Source: Gammaproteobacteria bacterium 13_2_20CM_66_19
Lineage (GTDB): Bacteria > Pseudomonadota > Gammaproteobacteria > Steroidobacterales > Steroidobacteraceae
Assembly: GCA_001914695.1 (NCBI GenBank)
Contig: MNCZ01000038.1
Span: 1 to 46,529, forward strand
Length of the DNA: 46,529 nucleotides
Direction of reading: 5' to 3'
The notes under the pieces were generated by a model. It was not told the DNA's origin. It searched no databases and saw only the letters and a list, made by a program, of their open reading frames with translations. Shown piece by piece: positions 25,930-33,954 of the stretch; position 1 is the stretch's first letter, and every line of letters starts with the position of its first letter. Position numbers and translations under genes: made by a program.

Positions 25930-26751
25930 TCAGGCCGTCGTGCCGGGTGCGCTGGGAACGCCAGGCCTGCGCGACGGCGGGGAGCCGCCGCTGGGCGACG
26001 GCCCGCCCTGGCGGGCCAGGCGCGCAAGCTCGAGCGGAATGGCGTTGCGCGCGGCCGAGGCGAGGCGCAGCGTCCGCTTGTGCTCGTACATGGCCTGTTC
26101 GGCGTCCTCGAGCAGCTCTTTGATGCCGATCGGCAGCAGCGGATTGAAATACGCGAGCCCCACGCTGAGCGACAGCGGGTGGCGGTCGGAGATCAGACCC
26201 TGGCGCATCCGGGCGCGAAGCAGGATTTCGCTTCGTGAGGGACACTTCTTATCGGTCGTCAGCGCTGCGAACTCGTCCCCGCCGAGCCTTCCGAGTACCT
26301 CGTGCACGCCGTAGCTCGGGAACAGCTCGCGCAGGAAACTGCCCGTCTGCCGGATCAGATCGTCGCCGGCCGCGTGCCCCGAGCTGTCGTTGACCTCCTT
26401 GAGGTTGTTGAGGTCTATGTAGACGAGATAAGCGGAACGCAGATCGCGCCGGGCGACATCGAGGAAGCGCTTGCCGGCCTGCAGGAAGCCGCGCCGGTTG
26501 TAGACGCCGGTGAGCTCGTCCGTCAGCGCCAGCGAGCGCATCGAGTCGATGAGGTGCGTGAGGCCCTCCAGCGCCAGTCGCCGCTCCGGGGTGAGGCGCT
26601 TGAATTGCAGCAGGTCGGAGAGGAGCCGCGTGATGCGCAGCGTATCGCCCTTCATGGCTGCCGCACGCAGATCGGCCGCGAGCTCCGCGACCCGCTCGCG
26701 CAGTATGTCTTCGTCACTCAAGCGTACCGTGTGCGCCGCGGCCTCGTCCAT
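25930..26751 (-). CDS. Diguanylate cyclase (GGDEF domain)
   Basis: A 273-residue soluble enzyme that should make c-di-GMP from GTP. ATG 26751 is preferred since GGGGAG lies seven bases upstream; ATG 26778 is the alternative and adds nine residues. The N-terminal part (about 10-75) is helical and coiled-coil-like with no recognised sensor domain. The GGDEF domain spans about 76-235: LTDELTGVYNRRGF, YIDLNNLKEVNDSSGHAAGDDLI and an intact GGDEF at 157-161. The RxxD inhibitory site is missing (GVHE at that position), so product feedback by that site is not expected. The tail is Pro/Ser/Gly-rich and probably disordered. It is convergent with the Asp-box operon. Confidence 0.9.
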   Translation of the reverse strand: MDEAAAHTVRLSDEDILRERVAELAADLRAAAMKGDTLRITRLLSDLLQFKRLTPERRLALEGLTHLIDSMRSLALTDELTGVYNRRGFLQAGKRFLDVARRDLRSAYLVYIDLNNLKEVNDSSGHAAGDDLIRQTGSFLRELFPSYGVHEVLGRLGGDEFAALTTDKKCPSRSEILLRARMRQGLISDRHPLSLSVGLAYFNPLLPIGIKELLEDAEQAMYEHKRTLRLASAARNAIPLELARLARQGGPSPSGGSPPSRRPGVPSAPGTTA

Positions 26752-26854
26752 GATGGGACTCCCCACACTTTCATCCATGGGCCCAGCATACCGGCCCTCG
26801 GGGGGGCGCCAAGACAGCGAAGGCATGAATTCGACCTCGCGAAACGGCGCGCCT

Positions 26855-26879
26855 GGGGATCGGGAATTCCCCGATCCCC
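26855..26879. repeat. Perfect 10-bp inverted repeat
   Basis: GGGGATCGGG (26855-26864) pairs exactly with CCCGATCCCC (26870-26879) around AATTC. It lies upstream of the diguanylate cyclase start. It could be an operator or an RNA hairpin in the cyclase leader; there is no T-run. Confidence 0.55.
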
Positions 26880-26899
26880 GGTCCCCGCTCGCCAAGCCG

Positions 26900-26940
26900 C
26901 CATCGTGGCCTTGCCGCACACCATCGCTGGCCTTGCCGCA
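26900..26940 (+). repeat. Tandem imperfect 20-bp direct repeat
   Basis: CCATCGTGGCCTTGCCGCA (26900-26918) is repeated as CCATCGCTGGCCTTGCCGCA (26921-26940) with one extra base, spaced 21 bases start to start, about two helical turns. That spacing would suit a dimer or tandem regulator site, but no protein can be named. Confidence 0.5.
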
Positions 26941-27281
26941 ACACTTTGGCGCGCAGTCGCCTGGACGCGGGCTGCGTCATCCGGAAATTCCCGATGGGAC
27001 GCCTGGGCGCGCGACTGATCCTGCGTTCAGTCTTTCGCCGATGTTGGATATGCAGCGTGCGCAATAAGCTGTGATCGGCCTGTAAGGCTAAGGCTACGGA
27101 GAGTGGAGCTGCGGCGACCGAAGGGGCCCGCGGCTCATGCACAGGGATGTGCGTATGCATGAGGGCTCGGTCAGTGATCTCAGCGCAACATATCTTCGGA
27201 CCGCCCGCCCGACTCATCACAGGGCTCCCCTAACAGTTTTAACCAACACAACGCGGGAGGAACGCCGGCTGGCGTTTGGCT

Positions 27282-28016
27282 ATGATGGTCAAATCCTCGA
27301 CGTACACGGGCATCGTGATCATCGAGCCTCACGGAATTCTGCGCGAGGGATTGCGCGCGCTGATCGAGCTTGAAGTCGACCTCCGTGTGGTCGGCGAGGC
27401 GAGTACCGGAGCGGACGGCGTGCGTGTGGTGCAGAGCACCGATCCGGCGCTCGTCATCACGGACCTCGCCCCCCCGGGCACCCAGGGGTTGCGGATCATC
27501 GAGCAGCTGCGCGCCGTGTCGGCGCGCGTGCATGTGCTGGTGCTCACCGCGTATTGCACGGACGAGTACATACGGGCAGCGCTCGGCGCCGGCGCCGACG
27601 GCTACGTGCTCAAGGACGCCGGCCGCGCGGAGCTGCTGCAGGCGATCCGTTCCGTGATCGCGGGCCAGAAGTACTTCTCCGAGCCGGTCTCGGCGCGCCT
27701 GGTGTCGGGGTATCTGCGCCGCAACGAGCCGACCCTGGGAGCGGCAGCGGGAGTGTACCCCCGGATCACCGACCGCGAGCGCGAAGTGCTGACGCACGTT
27801 GCACTCGGGGAATCCAACAAGCGTGTGGCGCTCGCGCTACGGCTCAGTGTGAAGACGGTCGAGAAGCATCGCGCGAATCTGATGCGCAAGCTCGAGTTGC
27901 ACAACACCGCGAGCGTCACGCTGTTCGCGGTGCGTAACGGTCTTGTGCCGGCACAGTACGGCGATCAACCTCGCGGCGACCCGCCGCCGATGGTTGCAAC
28001 GGCCGTGCGGCCCTAG
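27282..28016 (+). CDS. NarL/LuxR-type response regulator
   Basis: A 244-residue transcription factor. Starts TTG 27276, ATG 27282 and ATG 27285 are all possible; GGGAGG lies at 27255-27260, rather far away, so the start is uncertain by a few residues. The receiver domain (about 10-130) has D61 in VITDLAPP as phospho-acceptor and K111 in YVLKDAG. The acidic pocket is altered: E15-P16 replaces the usual Asp/Glu-Asp pair, which may weaken Mg binding. A LuxR helix-turn-helix follows (ITDREREVLTHVALGESN to LSVKTVEKHRANLMRKL, about 163-208). No kinase gene is adjacent. It precedes the radical SAM gene by 36 bases in the same direction and probably regulates, or is expressed with, that operon. Confidence 0.9.
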   Translation: MMVKSSTYTGIVIIEPHGILREGLRALIELEVDLRVVGEASTGADGVRVVQSTDPALVITDLAPPGTQGLRIIEQLRAVSARVHVLVLTAYCTDEYIRAALGAGADGYVLKDAGRAELLQAIRSVIAGQKYFSEPVSARLVSGYLRRNEPTLGAAAGVYPRITDREREVLTHVALGESNKRVALALRLSVKTVEKHRANLMRKLELHNTASVTLFAVRNGLVPAQYGDQPRGDPPPMVATAVRP

Positions 28017-28052
28017 GCGCAAGCCGAGACCGCTGCCAGGAGGGCATCCCGA

Positions 28053-29666
28053 TTGGTGGACTCGCCGCGGATCCTGCTGATCGGACCGTACGACCCGCAC
28101 TGCGGGGAATACACCTTTCTCGCCCCACCGCTCGGCGTGTGGCGCCTGGCCGGCGTACTCGAAGCCGCCGGCGCCGAGGTCAAGGTCTTCGACCCGAACT
28201 GCTGCGGCGGTCTGCCGGTGGTGCGGGCGCTCGAGCGCGAGCTCCTCGGGGGTGCCTGGGACATCATCGGCAGCTCGACCACCGGCATGACGCTGCGCTT
28301 CGATCTCGAGCTCGCGCACGTGGCGCGCCGGATGCAGCCGCATGCGTTGCTGGTCGCGGGGGGGATGGAGGCCACCTTCCGGCCCGAGCTCATGTTCGGC
28401 CTCGGGCCTTTCGATTGCGTCGTGCTCGGCGAAGGCGAGCGGCCGCTGCTCGAGCTCGTGGCGCGGCTGCGCGCGGGAGCGACCCTCAAGGGCGTCACCG
28501 GAACGGCGGAGCGGGGCGCCGACGGCCAGTGCCTGACGATGCGCCAGCAGGCCCTCACCCGCACCGAGCTGCGCGACGCCATCTTTCAAACGCCCTACGA
28601 GCGGATGCCCTACGCCGCCTACTGGGAGCGGCTCGAGAAGGCCTGCCGTGTGGGGGCGCTGCCGAGCAAGGCGGCGCGCGAGGCGAGTCTCGCCGAGATC
28701 CGCTCGGTGCGCCTCATCACGCTCAACTACTGCCCGATGGGCTGTACCTTCTGCTCCTCGACCAACTTCCTGCACGAGGCGCAGGGCAGTGTCGCGAGCA
28801 TCGCGCGACTCGACGCCGAGGAATGCGTGCAGATGATCCAGCGCATCGTCGGCGCGCACCCGCGCGTGCGCACCATCATCTTCCAGGACGACATCTTCGT
28901 GTTCACGAAGGACAAGCGCGTCCTGCCGCTCTGCGAAGCGATCGTCGCCGCGAAGGCCAGCGGCGCGCTGCCGGAGGCCCTGCAGTTCATCAGCACCAAT
29001 CGGGTCGACGCCATGTCGCCCGAGCGGCTCCACGCGATGCGGCGCGCGGGCTTCCGCGTGCTCGGATTCGGTATCGAGAACTTCTCGCGCAACGTGCTCG
29101 CCGAATTCAACAAGGCGCAGATCTACTCTCACATCCAGCCGACGCTCACGGACGCGCTCGCGCTGGGCATCACGCCGTTTCTCGATATCATCCTGAGCTC
29201 GCCGCGCGCTACGCTCGCGGACGTCGCGACGACGTTGCGCGAGGCGTATCGCTGGCTGAAGCAAGGCTGCGAAGTCGGAATGTATCCGTACGTGATTCCG
29301 TTCTCGGGAGCTGCCATGGCGGTCGATCCGGCGCTCAGGCAGTTCACCGTCTCCGAGCGCCGACAGGTCGCCGGAACGGACGTCGCGTGGGATCAGCCCG
29401 CCAAGATCCTGCCGCTCGATCCGGCGGTGCGCGAGGCGATCCTGAGGATCGAGCGCGAGTTCGAGGCGTCGCTCCTCGAGCTGCAGGGCCGCGCGGCGCA
29501 TCTGCCCTCGCGCGTGCGCTCGCTGATCTGGATTCTGTGCTCGCTGCCGATCATGGCCGAGCACGGCCTGGCCGTCGCCAATGAGCCGGACCTGAAGCGC
29601 GAGCTCGCCCGACGGCTGCCGCAGCCGGAGGCGGCCGCGGGCGCTGCCGTAGCCGCGACCGCGTGA
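28053..29666 (+). CDS. Radical SAM protein with B12-binding-type N-terminal domain
   Basis: A 537-residue iron-sulfur enzyme. The ribosome site AGGAGGG lies eight bases before TTG 28053; GTG 28056 is the close alternative. Residues about 5-140 have the Rossmann-like layout of B12-binding domains (PRILLIGPYDPH, PPLGVWRLAGVLEAAGAEVKVFD, VAGGMEATF, VLGEGERPLLELV), but the cobalt-ligating DxHxxG motif is not evident, so cobalamin may not bind in the usual way. The radical SAM core has NYCPMGCTFCSS with C227, C231 and C234 to hold a 4Fe-4S cluster, then FQDDIFVF and GFGIENFSRNVLAEF. Relatives carry out methylations and rearrangements on lipids, pigments or antibiotics. The substrate here is unknown. 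It starts the run of closely spaced genes that ends with a glycosyltransferase. Confidence 0.9.
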   Translation: MVDSPRILLIGPYDPHCGEYTFLAPPLGVWRLAGVLEAAGAEVKVFDPNCCGGLPVVRALERELLGGAWDIIGSSTTGMTLRFDLELAHVARRMQPHALLVAGGMEATFRPELMFGLGPFDCVVLGEGERPLLELVARLRAGATLKGVTGTAERGADGQCLTMRQQALTRTELRDAIFQTPYERMPYAAYWERLEKACRVGALPSKAAREASLAEIRSVRLITLNYCPMGCTFCSSTNFLHEAQGSVASIARLDAEECVQMIQRIVGAHPRVRTIIFQDDIFVFTKDKRVLPLCEAIVAAKASGALPEALQFISTNRVDAMSPERLHAMRRAGFRVLGFGIENFSRNVLAEFNKAQIYSHIQPTLTDALALGITPFLDIILSSPRATLADVATTLREAYRWLKQGCEVGMYPYVIPFSGAAMAVDPALRQFTVSERRQVAGTDVAWDQPAKILPLDPAVREAILRIEREFEASLLELQGRAAHLPSRVRSLIWILCSLPIMAEHGLAVANEPDLKRELARRLPQPEAAAGAAVAATA

Positions 29667-29696
29667 GACCGAGGCGCGCGCGGTGAGGGCCTGGCG

Positions 29697-30530
29697 GTGA
29701 CGAGCACGGCAGTTTCGACGGCGCCTTCTCATCCGCCCCAGGCTTACTGGGAAGCGCGCGCGCAGCGCTTTGCCGTCGAAGGCGAAGGGCTCGCCGCGGT
29801 GTGCTCCTACGGGATGCCCGCCTTCTATAACCGGGTCGTCGATCTCTCTCAGCGGCTGGCGCTCGCGCCCTGGCTGCGGGTGCGCCCCGGCACGAGCGTG
29901 CTCGACGTCGGCTGCGGTGTGGGCCGCTGGTGCCGCGAGCTCGCCAGGCGCGGCGCGCGGGTGACCGGAGTCGATTTCAGTCCCACGATGATTGCCGAGG
30001 CGCGGCGGCGCGCCGCCGCGCGGGGCGTCCTCGCGCGCTGCCGGTTCCTGGTGCAGGACCTGGCTCACCTCGATGCGGGAGAGAAGTTCGATCTCGTACT
30101 GGGCGTTACGGTGCTGCAGCACATTCTAGAGCCGCAGGCCCTGCGTGCCGCCGTGCGCCGCCTGGCCGACCATCTGAGCGAGGCGGGCAGGCTCGTGCTG
30201 CTGGAGGCGGCACCCGAGCGCAGCATCGGGAGTTGCGACAGCCCGATTTTCCAGGCACGCCCGCGGAGCGACTACCTGCGACTGTTCGCCGAGTGCGGGC
30301 TCACGCTGCGGGCAATCCGCGGGGTCGATCCCGCGCCATTCAAGATCTGGCTGTGGCCGCATCTGCCGCGGCTCGCCCCACCCGTGCGCACCGCGGCGCT
30401 CATCCTGGCCACGGCCTTGTCCGTACCCATCGACGTGCTCTTCGGACGCCGCGCGGTCGGCCGCTCGTGGCACGCCGTCTTCATCCTAGAACACGCGCGT
30501 GAACACGCGCCCGAGCACGCGGGGGGCTGA
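29697..30530 (+). CDS. SAM-dependent class I methyltransferase
   Basis: A 277-residue enzyme starting at GTG 29697, 30 bases after the radical SAM gene. Motif I reads VLDVGCGVG (68-76), followed by GVDFS (91-95), LVQDLAHLDAGEKFDLVLGVTVLQHI as motifs II-III and a post-motif GRLVLLEAAPE. That is a complete methyltransferase fold. The C-terminal quarter contains a hydrophobic stretch (AALILATALSVPIDVLFG) that could attach it to the membrane, fitting a lipid-linked or surface-glycan substrate. The acceptor is not known. Its C terminus repeats HAREHAPEHA. Only two bases separate its stop from the next start, so the genes are co-translated. Confidence 0.88.
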   Translation: MTSTAVSTAPSHPPQAYWEARAQRFAVEGEGLAAVCSYGMPAFYNRVVDLSQRLALAPWLRVRPGTSVLDVGCGVGRWCRELARRGARVTGVDFSPTMIAEARRRAAARGVLARCRFLVQDLAHLDAGEKFDLVLGVTVLQHILEPQALRAAVRRLADHLSEAGRLVLLEAAPERSIGSCDSPIFQARPRSDYLRLFAECGLTLRAIRGVDPAPFKIWLWPHLPRLAPPVRTAALILATALSVPIDVLFGRRAVGRSWHAVFILEHAREHAPEHAGG

Positions 30531-30532
30531 TC

Positions 30533-31795
30533 ATGAGCAACAAACAGCGAATCGCGCTTGCCGTCGCAGTGTTCGTGCTGCTGGGGGCTCTGGCCTTCCT
30601 CGGCTGGTCGTACGAGAGCCAACGCGCGGCACCGGGTCCGGCCGCCGGCGCGGTGTCGGTCACCGTCACCAGCCCGGCCGACAGCGGGCCGGGTACGTTG
30701 CGGGAAGCGCTGTTCATCGCAGACGCCGCCAAGGGCTCGGCGAGCGTCGTGATCCGGACCCGCACGGTCACGCTGCAGACCGCGCTGCCGCCGCTGGTGA
30801 ACTCGCACGGCGTGCGGATCCTTGCCGAACAGCCCGGCGCCGAGATCGACGCTCGGGCGCTCACCGCGGGACCGGTGCTCGACATCACCGGGGACTACGC
30901 CTCGATCGAGGGGCTTACTCTGCGCAATTGCTCCGGGACGGCCATCCTGCTGCGGGCGGCGCATTTCCATCTGCTGTCGAGCGTGGTCGAATCCTGTGAC
31001 GTCGGCGTGGACGTCGCGGAGAACGCCGGCGACATCCTGCTCGAGCACAACCGCTTCACGAACGACAGGGTGGGAGTGCGTTTCGCGGCCCCGAATCGCA
31101 ACACCATGGTGGTCGGCAATACCTTCCAGCAGGACAAGGACGCGGGCCTGTGGGCGGTGCGCGGCACCGCCGACGGCCGCGGCGGCGCGATCGGAGTGCG
31201 CGAGAACCACTTCATCGCCGACGGTAGCGGCGTCGTGGCGGGTAACGTCGGCTTGCTCGTCGAACGCAACGAGTTCGCGAACGCACGCGATGCCGCCATC
31301 CATCTGATCGGCGCGGGCGCGGTGATCCGCGGCAACCAGATCAGAAGCGGCACCGCCATGGGCATCGTCGCGGAGAATGCCGGCGAGACGGTCATCGACA
31401 GCAACGAGCTCGAGCAGTTCGGCACCTATGCCATCATGGTGCGGGGCTCGGGCAATGCCCTGGTGCGCGCCAACCGTATCCACAACTGCGGCTATGGCCT
31501 GGCGTTCGTGCTCGGTGATCCGCGCCGCCCGAGCAGCGCGGTCGGGAACACCATCATCGAGCCGAAGTTCAACGGCATCGACATCATCGGCGATTCGCCG
31601 ATCCTGCGGCACAACGAGGTGTTGCGGCCGCACGCGTTCGCGCTGCACGTGCTGGACTACCAGACGCCCGGCGGTCAGACCGTCGCGGCGCGGCCGTTTC
31701 TCGAAGGCAACAACTTCCGCGCCGATGCGGTGCAGACGCCCGAGGATCTGCAGATGCCGAATAGTCAAATGCGCGCAGCGGCGCGACGGCAATGA
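30533..31795 (+). CDS. Membrane-anchored right-handed beta-helix protein
   Basis: A 420-residue protein with an N-terminal helix (residues 7-25, LALAVAVFVLLGALAFLGW-like) acting as uncleaved anchor or signal, then a periplasmic repeat domain. From about residue 95 onward short turns repeat the pattern of PbH1 parallel beta-helices: VLDITGDYASIEGLTLRNC, GVDVAENAGDILLEHNRFTND, NTMVVGNTFQQD, VVAGNVGLLVERNEFAN, AVIRGNQIRSG, ETVIDSNELEQFG, ALVRANRIHNCG, ILRHNEVLRP. This fold is shared by polysaccharide lyases, epimerases such as AlgG, and surface glycan-binding proteins. No catalytic triad can be assigned. Its stop overlaps the next start (ATGA). In this context a glycan-modifying or glycan-binding role is the best guess. 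Confidence 0.85.
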   Translation: MSNKQRIALAVAVFVLLGALAFLGWSYESQRAAPGPAAGAVSVTVTSPADSGPGTLREALFIADAAKGSASVVIRTRTVTLQTALPPLVNSHGVRILAEQPGAEIDARALTAGPVLDITGDYASIEGLTLRNCSGTAILLRAAHFHLLSSVVESCDVGVDVAENAGDILLEHNRFTNDRVGVRFAAPNRNTMVVGNTFQQDKDAGLWAVRGTADGRGGAIGVRENHFIADGSGVVAGNVGLLVERNEFANARDAAIHLIGAGAVIRGNQIRSGTAMGIVAENAGETVIDSNELEQFGTYAIMVRGSGNALVRANRIHNCGYGLAFVLGDPRRPSSAVGNTIIEPKFNGIDIIGDSPILRHNEVLRPHAFALHVLDYQTPGGQTVAARPFLEGNNFRADAVQTPEDLQMPNSQMRAAARRQ

Positions 31796-33189
31796 ACGAG
31801 CCGGACTCGACACAACTCCTTCCGGTGCTGGTGTGGCACGATCCGCGCGTCCACCTGCTGGACGACACCTGGCTGCTGACGATATTCGCGATTCTGCTCG
31901 GTATCGCGCTGCCGTGGTTCGTCAGCGGGCTGCACATCGACTTCGCGGCCACCGCGGCGGGACTGCTGGCTCTCGCGGCCGTCCACGTCGTCCTGGCCGC
32001 GATCTCCGGTGTGCGGCCGAGTAGCCAGTCGCGCGGGACGCTCGGGCTCTCGAGCCTGCACGCCCTCGGTGTGGCCGCGATGGTCTTCATCTGGCACCAC
32101 GCCGGAGGGCTGCAGAATCCGCTGTTCCTCGCGGTGTTCGCCCTGCCGGTGATCGGCTCGATCTTTCTCTCGCGCTGGCAGCCGTATCTCATGGCCACGC
32201 TGGCGTCGCTGCTCGTGCTGCTGGCGGCCTCGAGCGAGGCGCCGGAGCTTCGCTGGTATGCGCCGTGGCTGGGTACGGCCGGCGACTGGCTCGAAACGCT
32301 GCTCGGCAGCGCGCGCGCCGGCGCGAGCCTGCCGTTCGCGGCCTTCTACGCGCCGTCGCAGTACTTCGTCGTCCTGCTCGAAGTGTTCGTGGTCGTGATG
32401 TTCGCCTGCGCCGTCGCAGCGGAATATCTCGCGAACGTCTTCGACAGGCTCGCCGCGCAGATGTGGACGGCGCGTGCCGAAGCGGCCCGCAGTCAGGAAC
32501 TATGGGCGACGCTCGTGGAGCAGCTGCCGGTGGCGGCGGTTCTGCTCGACGCCGGCACGCACGAGGTGGTGGGCGCGAGCGGGATCGCGTTGAAGAAATT
32601 CCTCAGCGGCGCCGAGGGGGTCGTCGGCCGCGATTTCTTCGAGGCGATCCAGTTCTCCTACCCCGAGCCCATCGAGCGGCTCGTCGACGGCGCGGACGGC
32701 GTGGAGCCGCTCTGCATGGTGCGCTTCGGCGGGCAGCTGCTGGCGACCGAGATCCGCGTGCAGCATCTCGCGCAGCACGGGCGCCGATTCGCGCTGCTGG
32801 TGATCAACGATACGACGGAGGACTTCTGCGTGAAGGCCGCGCTCGACGTCGCCGAGTACGCCACCCTCGTGGCCGACGCGCAGGGGCGCGTGGTGGCTCT
32901 CAACCGGCCGGCGCGCGCGCTCTTTGGCGGGGCCAGTCCCGGCGCCGAGGTGTCGAGCCTGCTGCCCCAGGCCAACCCGGGCGCACGCTGGTGGGATCCC
33001 GGCTTGAGCGGCCGCCACAAGATGCACGTGACCGTCATGCGGCGCATGTACCAGGTCACGACCACCGCAGTGGCTCTGCCCGGTGAGGACGCGCGGCTGT
33101 ACGTGATCGCCTTCCTGCCGATGGCGCGCGTCGCGGCCGAGGATCAGAGCGCCACCACCGGCTCGAACACCGTGGTGCAATGGCCATGA
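31792..33189 (+). CDS. Membrane protein with cytoplasmic PAS-like domains and no output domain
   Basis: A 465-residue protein with about six membrane helices in its N-terminal half (near 28-46, 52-72, 88-102, 108-125, 132-148 and 190-210). A short coiled coil (215-240) and two PAS-like stretches follow: [24 protein letters not shown] onward (240-345) and [21 protein letters not shown] onward (about 350-450). It ends there: no histidine kinase, GGDEF, EAL or HTH is attached. It may be a sensor that signals by contact, possibly with the membrane-bound EAL protein encoded two genes downstream. Its ATG forms an ATGA overlap with the beta-helix stop, and its stop forms another with the barrel gene. 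Confidence 0.8.
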   Translation: MNEPDSTQLLPVLVWHDPRVHLLDDTWLLTIFAILLGIALPWFVSGLHIDFAATAAGLLALAAVHVVLAAISGVRPSSQSRGTLGLSSLHALGVAAMVFIWHHAGGLQNPLFLAVFALPVIGSIFLSRWQPYLMATLASLLVLLAASSEAPELRWYAPWLGTAGDWLETLLGSARAGASLPFAAFYAPSQYFVVLLEVFVVVMFACAVAAEYLANVFDRLAAQMWTARAEAARSQELWATLVEQLPVAAVLLDAGTHEVVGASGIALKKFLSGAEGVVGRDFFEAIQFSYPEPIERLVDGADGVEPLCMVRFGGQLLATEIRVQHLAQHGRRFALLVINDTTEDFCVKAALDVAEYATLVADAQGRVVALNRPARALFGGASPGAEVSSLLPQANPGARWWDPGLSGRHKMHVTVMRRMYQVTTTAVALPGEDARLYVIAFLPMARVAAEDQSATTGSNTVVQWP

Positions 33190-33954
33190 AGGCCGCCGCG
33201 CCGATCGGCTGGCTGGCCGCGGCGCTCACGGGCGCCGAGGCCGCCGCGGTCGACCTGCCCCCGCCATCGCCCACGCCGGCGGCCGTGGGCGATCAGCGCC
33301 TGGTGTTCAGCACCAACGGATCGACGCTGACCGGCGGCAGTGGCGGCGGCGGCGCCTCCGCCGCCTGGGTGGGAAGCGTCGGTCCGGATGCCGTGCTGGG
33401 GGCCGGGGCGGAGTACCAGCAGATCGCGAACGCCCATTGGACCACGGGCAGCTTCACCGGCTCGATGGGGTTCGGGGGCGGCAGGACACACCTGTACGTC
33501 GACGCTCACGAAGGCGCCGGGGATGTCGGGGACCACGCCTTCCACTACTCCGTCGCCTCCCTCGGGCTCCTCGGTCTGCTCACACCGGAGCTCACCCTGC
33601 AACTCGAGGAGCGCTACATCGATATCGACAAGAGCCATGGGAGCCTCCCCAAGCTCGGTCTGACGTACCGGGTCACCCTCGAGCTCTCGGCTTCGGTGTC
33701 ATATGCCAAGTCATTCAGAGGGAATCTCGGCACGCGGCTCGTGACGGGGCGCATCGACTACACCGGGGTCAGCTTCAACGCCATGGCGGGGCTGGCGGGA
33801 GGAGCTCCACGAGGGTTTCGTCGGCATCGGCAAGACCTTCGGCCGCAGCGACTGGCTGCTGCTCGGCGACTACCAGGACGTCAGCGGAACCAGGCGCACC
33901 AGCATCACCGTGAACTGCACGGTTCACCTGCGCGCACCGGCCCAGGCGCCATGA
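33186..33954 (+). pseudogene. Outer-membrane beta-barrel protein, single-base frameshift
   Basis: ATG 33186 overlaps the PAS gene stop (ATGA) and opens a signal peptide (cleavage after AEAAA). Alternating strands then follow ([89 protein letters not shown]). After GVSFNAM near 33785 the frame turns into Arg/His/Gln noise. The next frame instead continues as [20 protein letters not shown], then [12 protein letters not shown] and ITVNCTVHL, ending at TGA 33952-33954, which forms an ATGA overlap with the next gene. The span is 769 bases, exactly one more than a multiple of three, so one extra base, probably in GGGG at 33788-33791, explains it. The fold resembles YaiO-type barrels of polysaccharide export loci (weak). 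It could be a true mutation or a sequence error. Confidence 0.85.

Larger units (their letters stand above)
26752..27281. other. Intergenic region between diguanylate cyclase and LuxR-type regulator
   Basis: These 530 bases carry no supportable gene. Frames on both strands are short and out of keeping with the neighbours' protein style. The stretch contains a 10-bp perfect hairpin (26855-26879) and a tandem imperfect 20-base repeat (26900-26940). The part at 27205-27255 (CCCCTAACAGTTTTAACCAACACAACGC) is locally AT-richer and is the likeliest place for the promoter of the downstream regulator. Two promoters facing apart must lie here. Confidence 0.5.
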
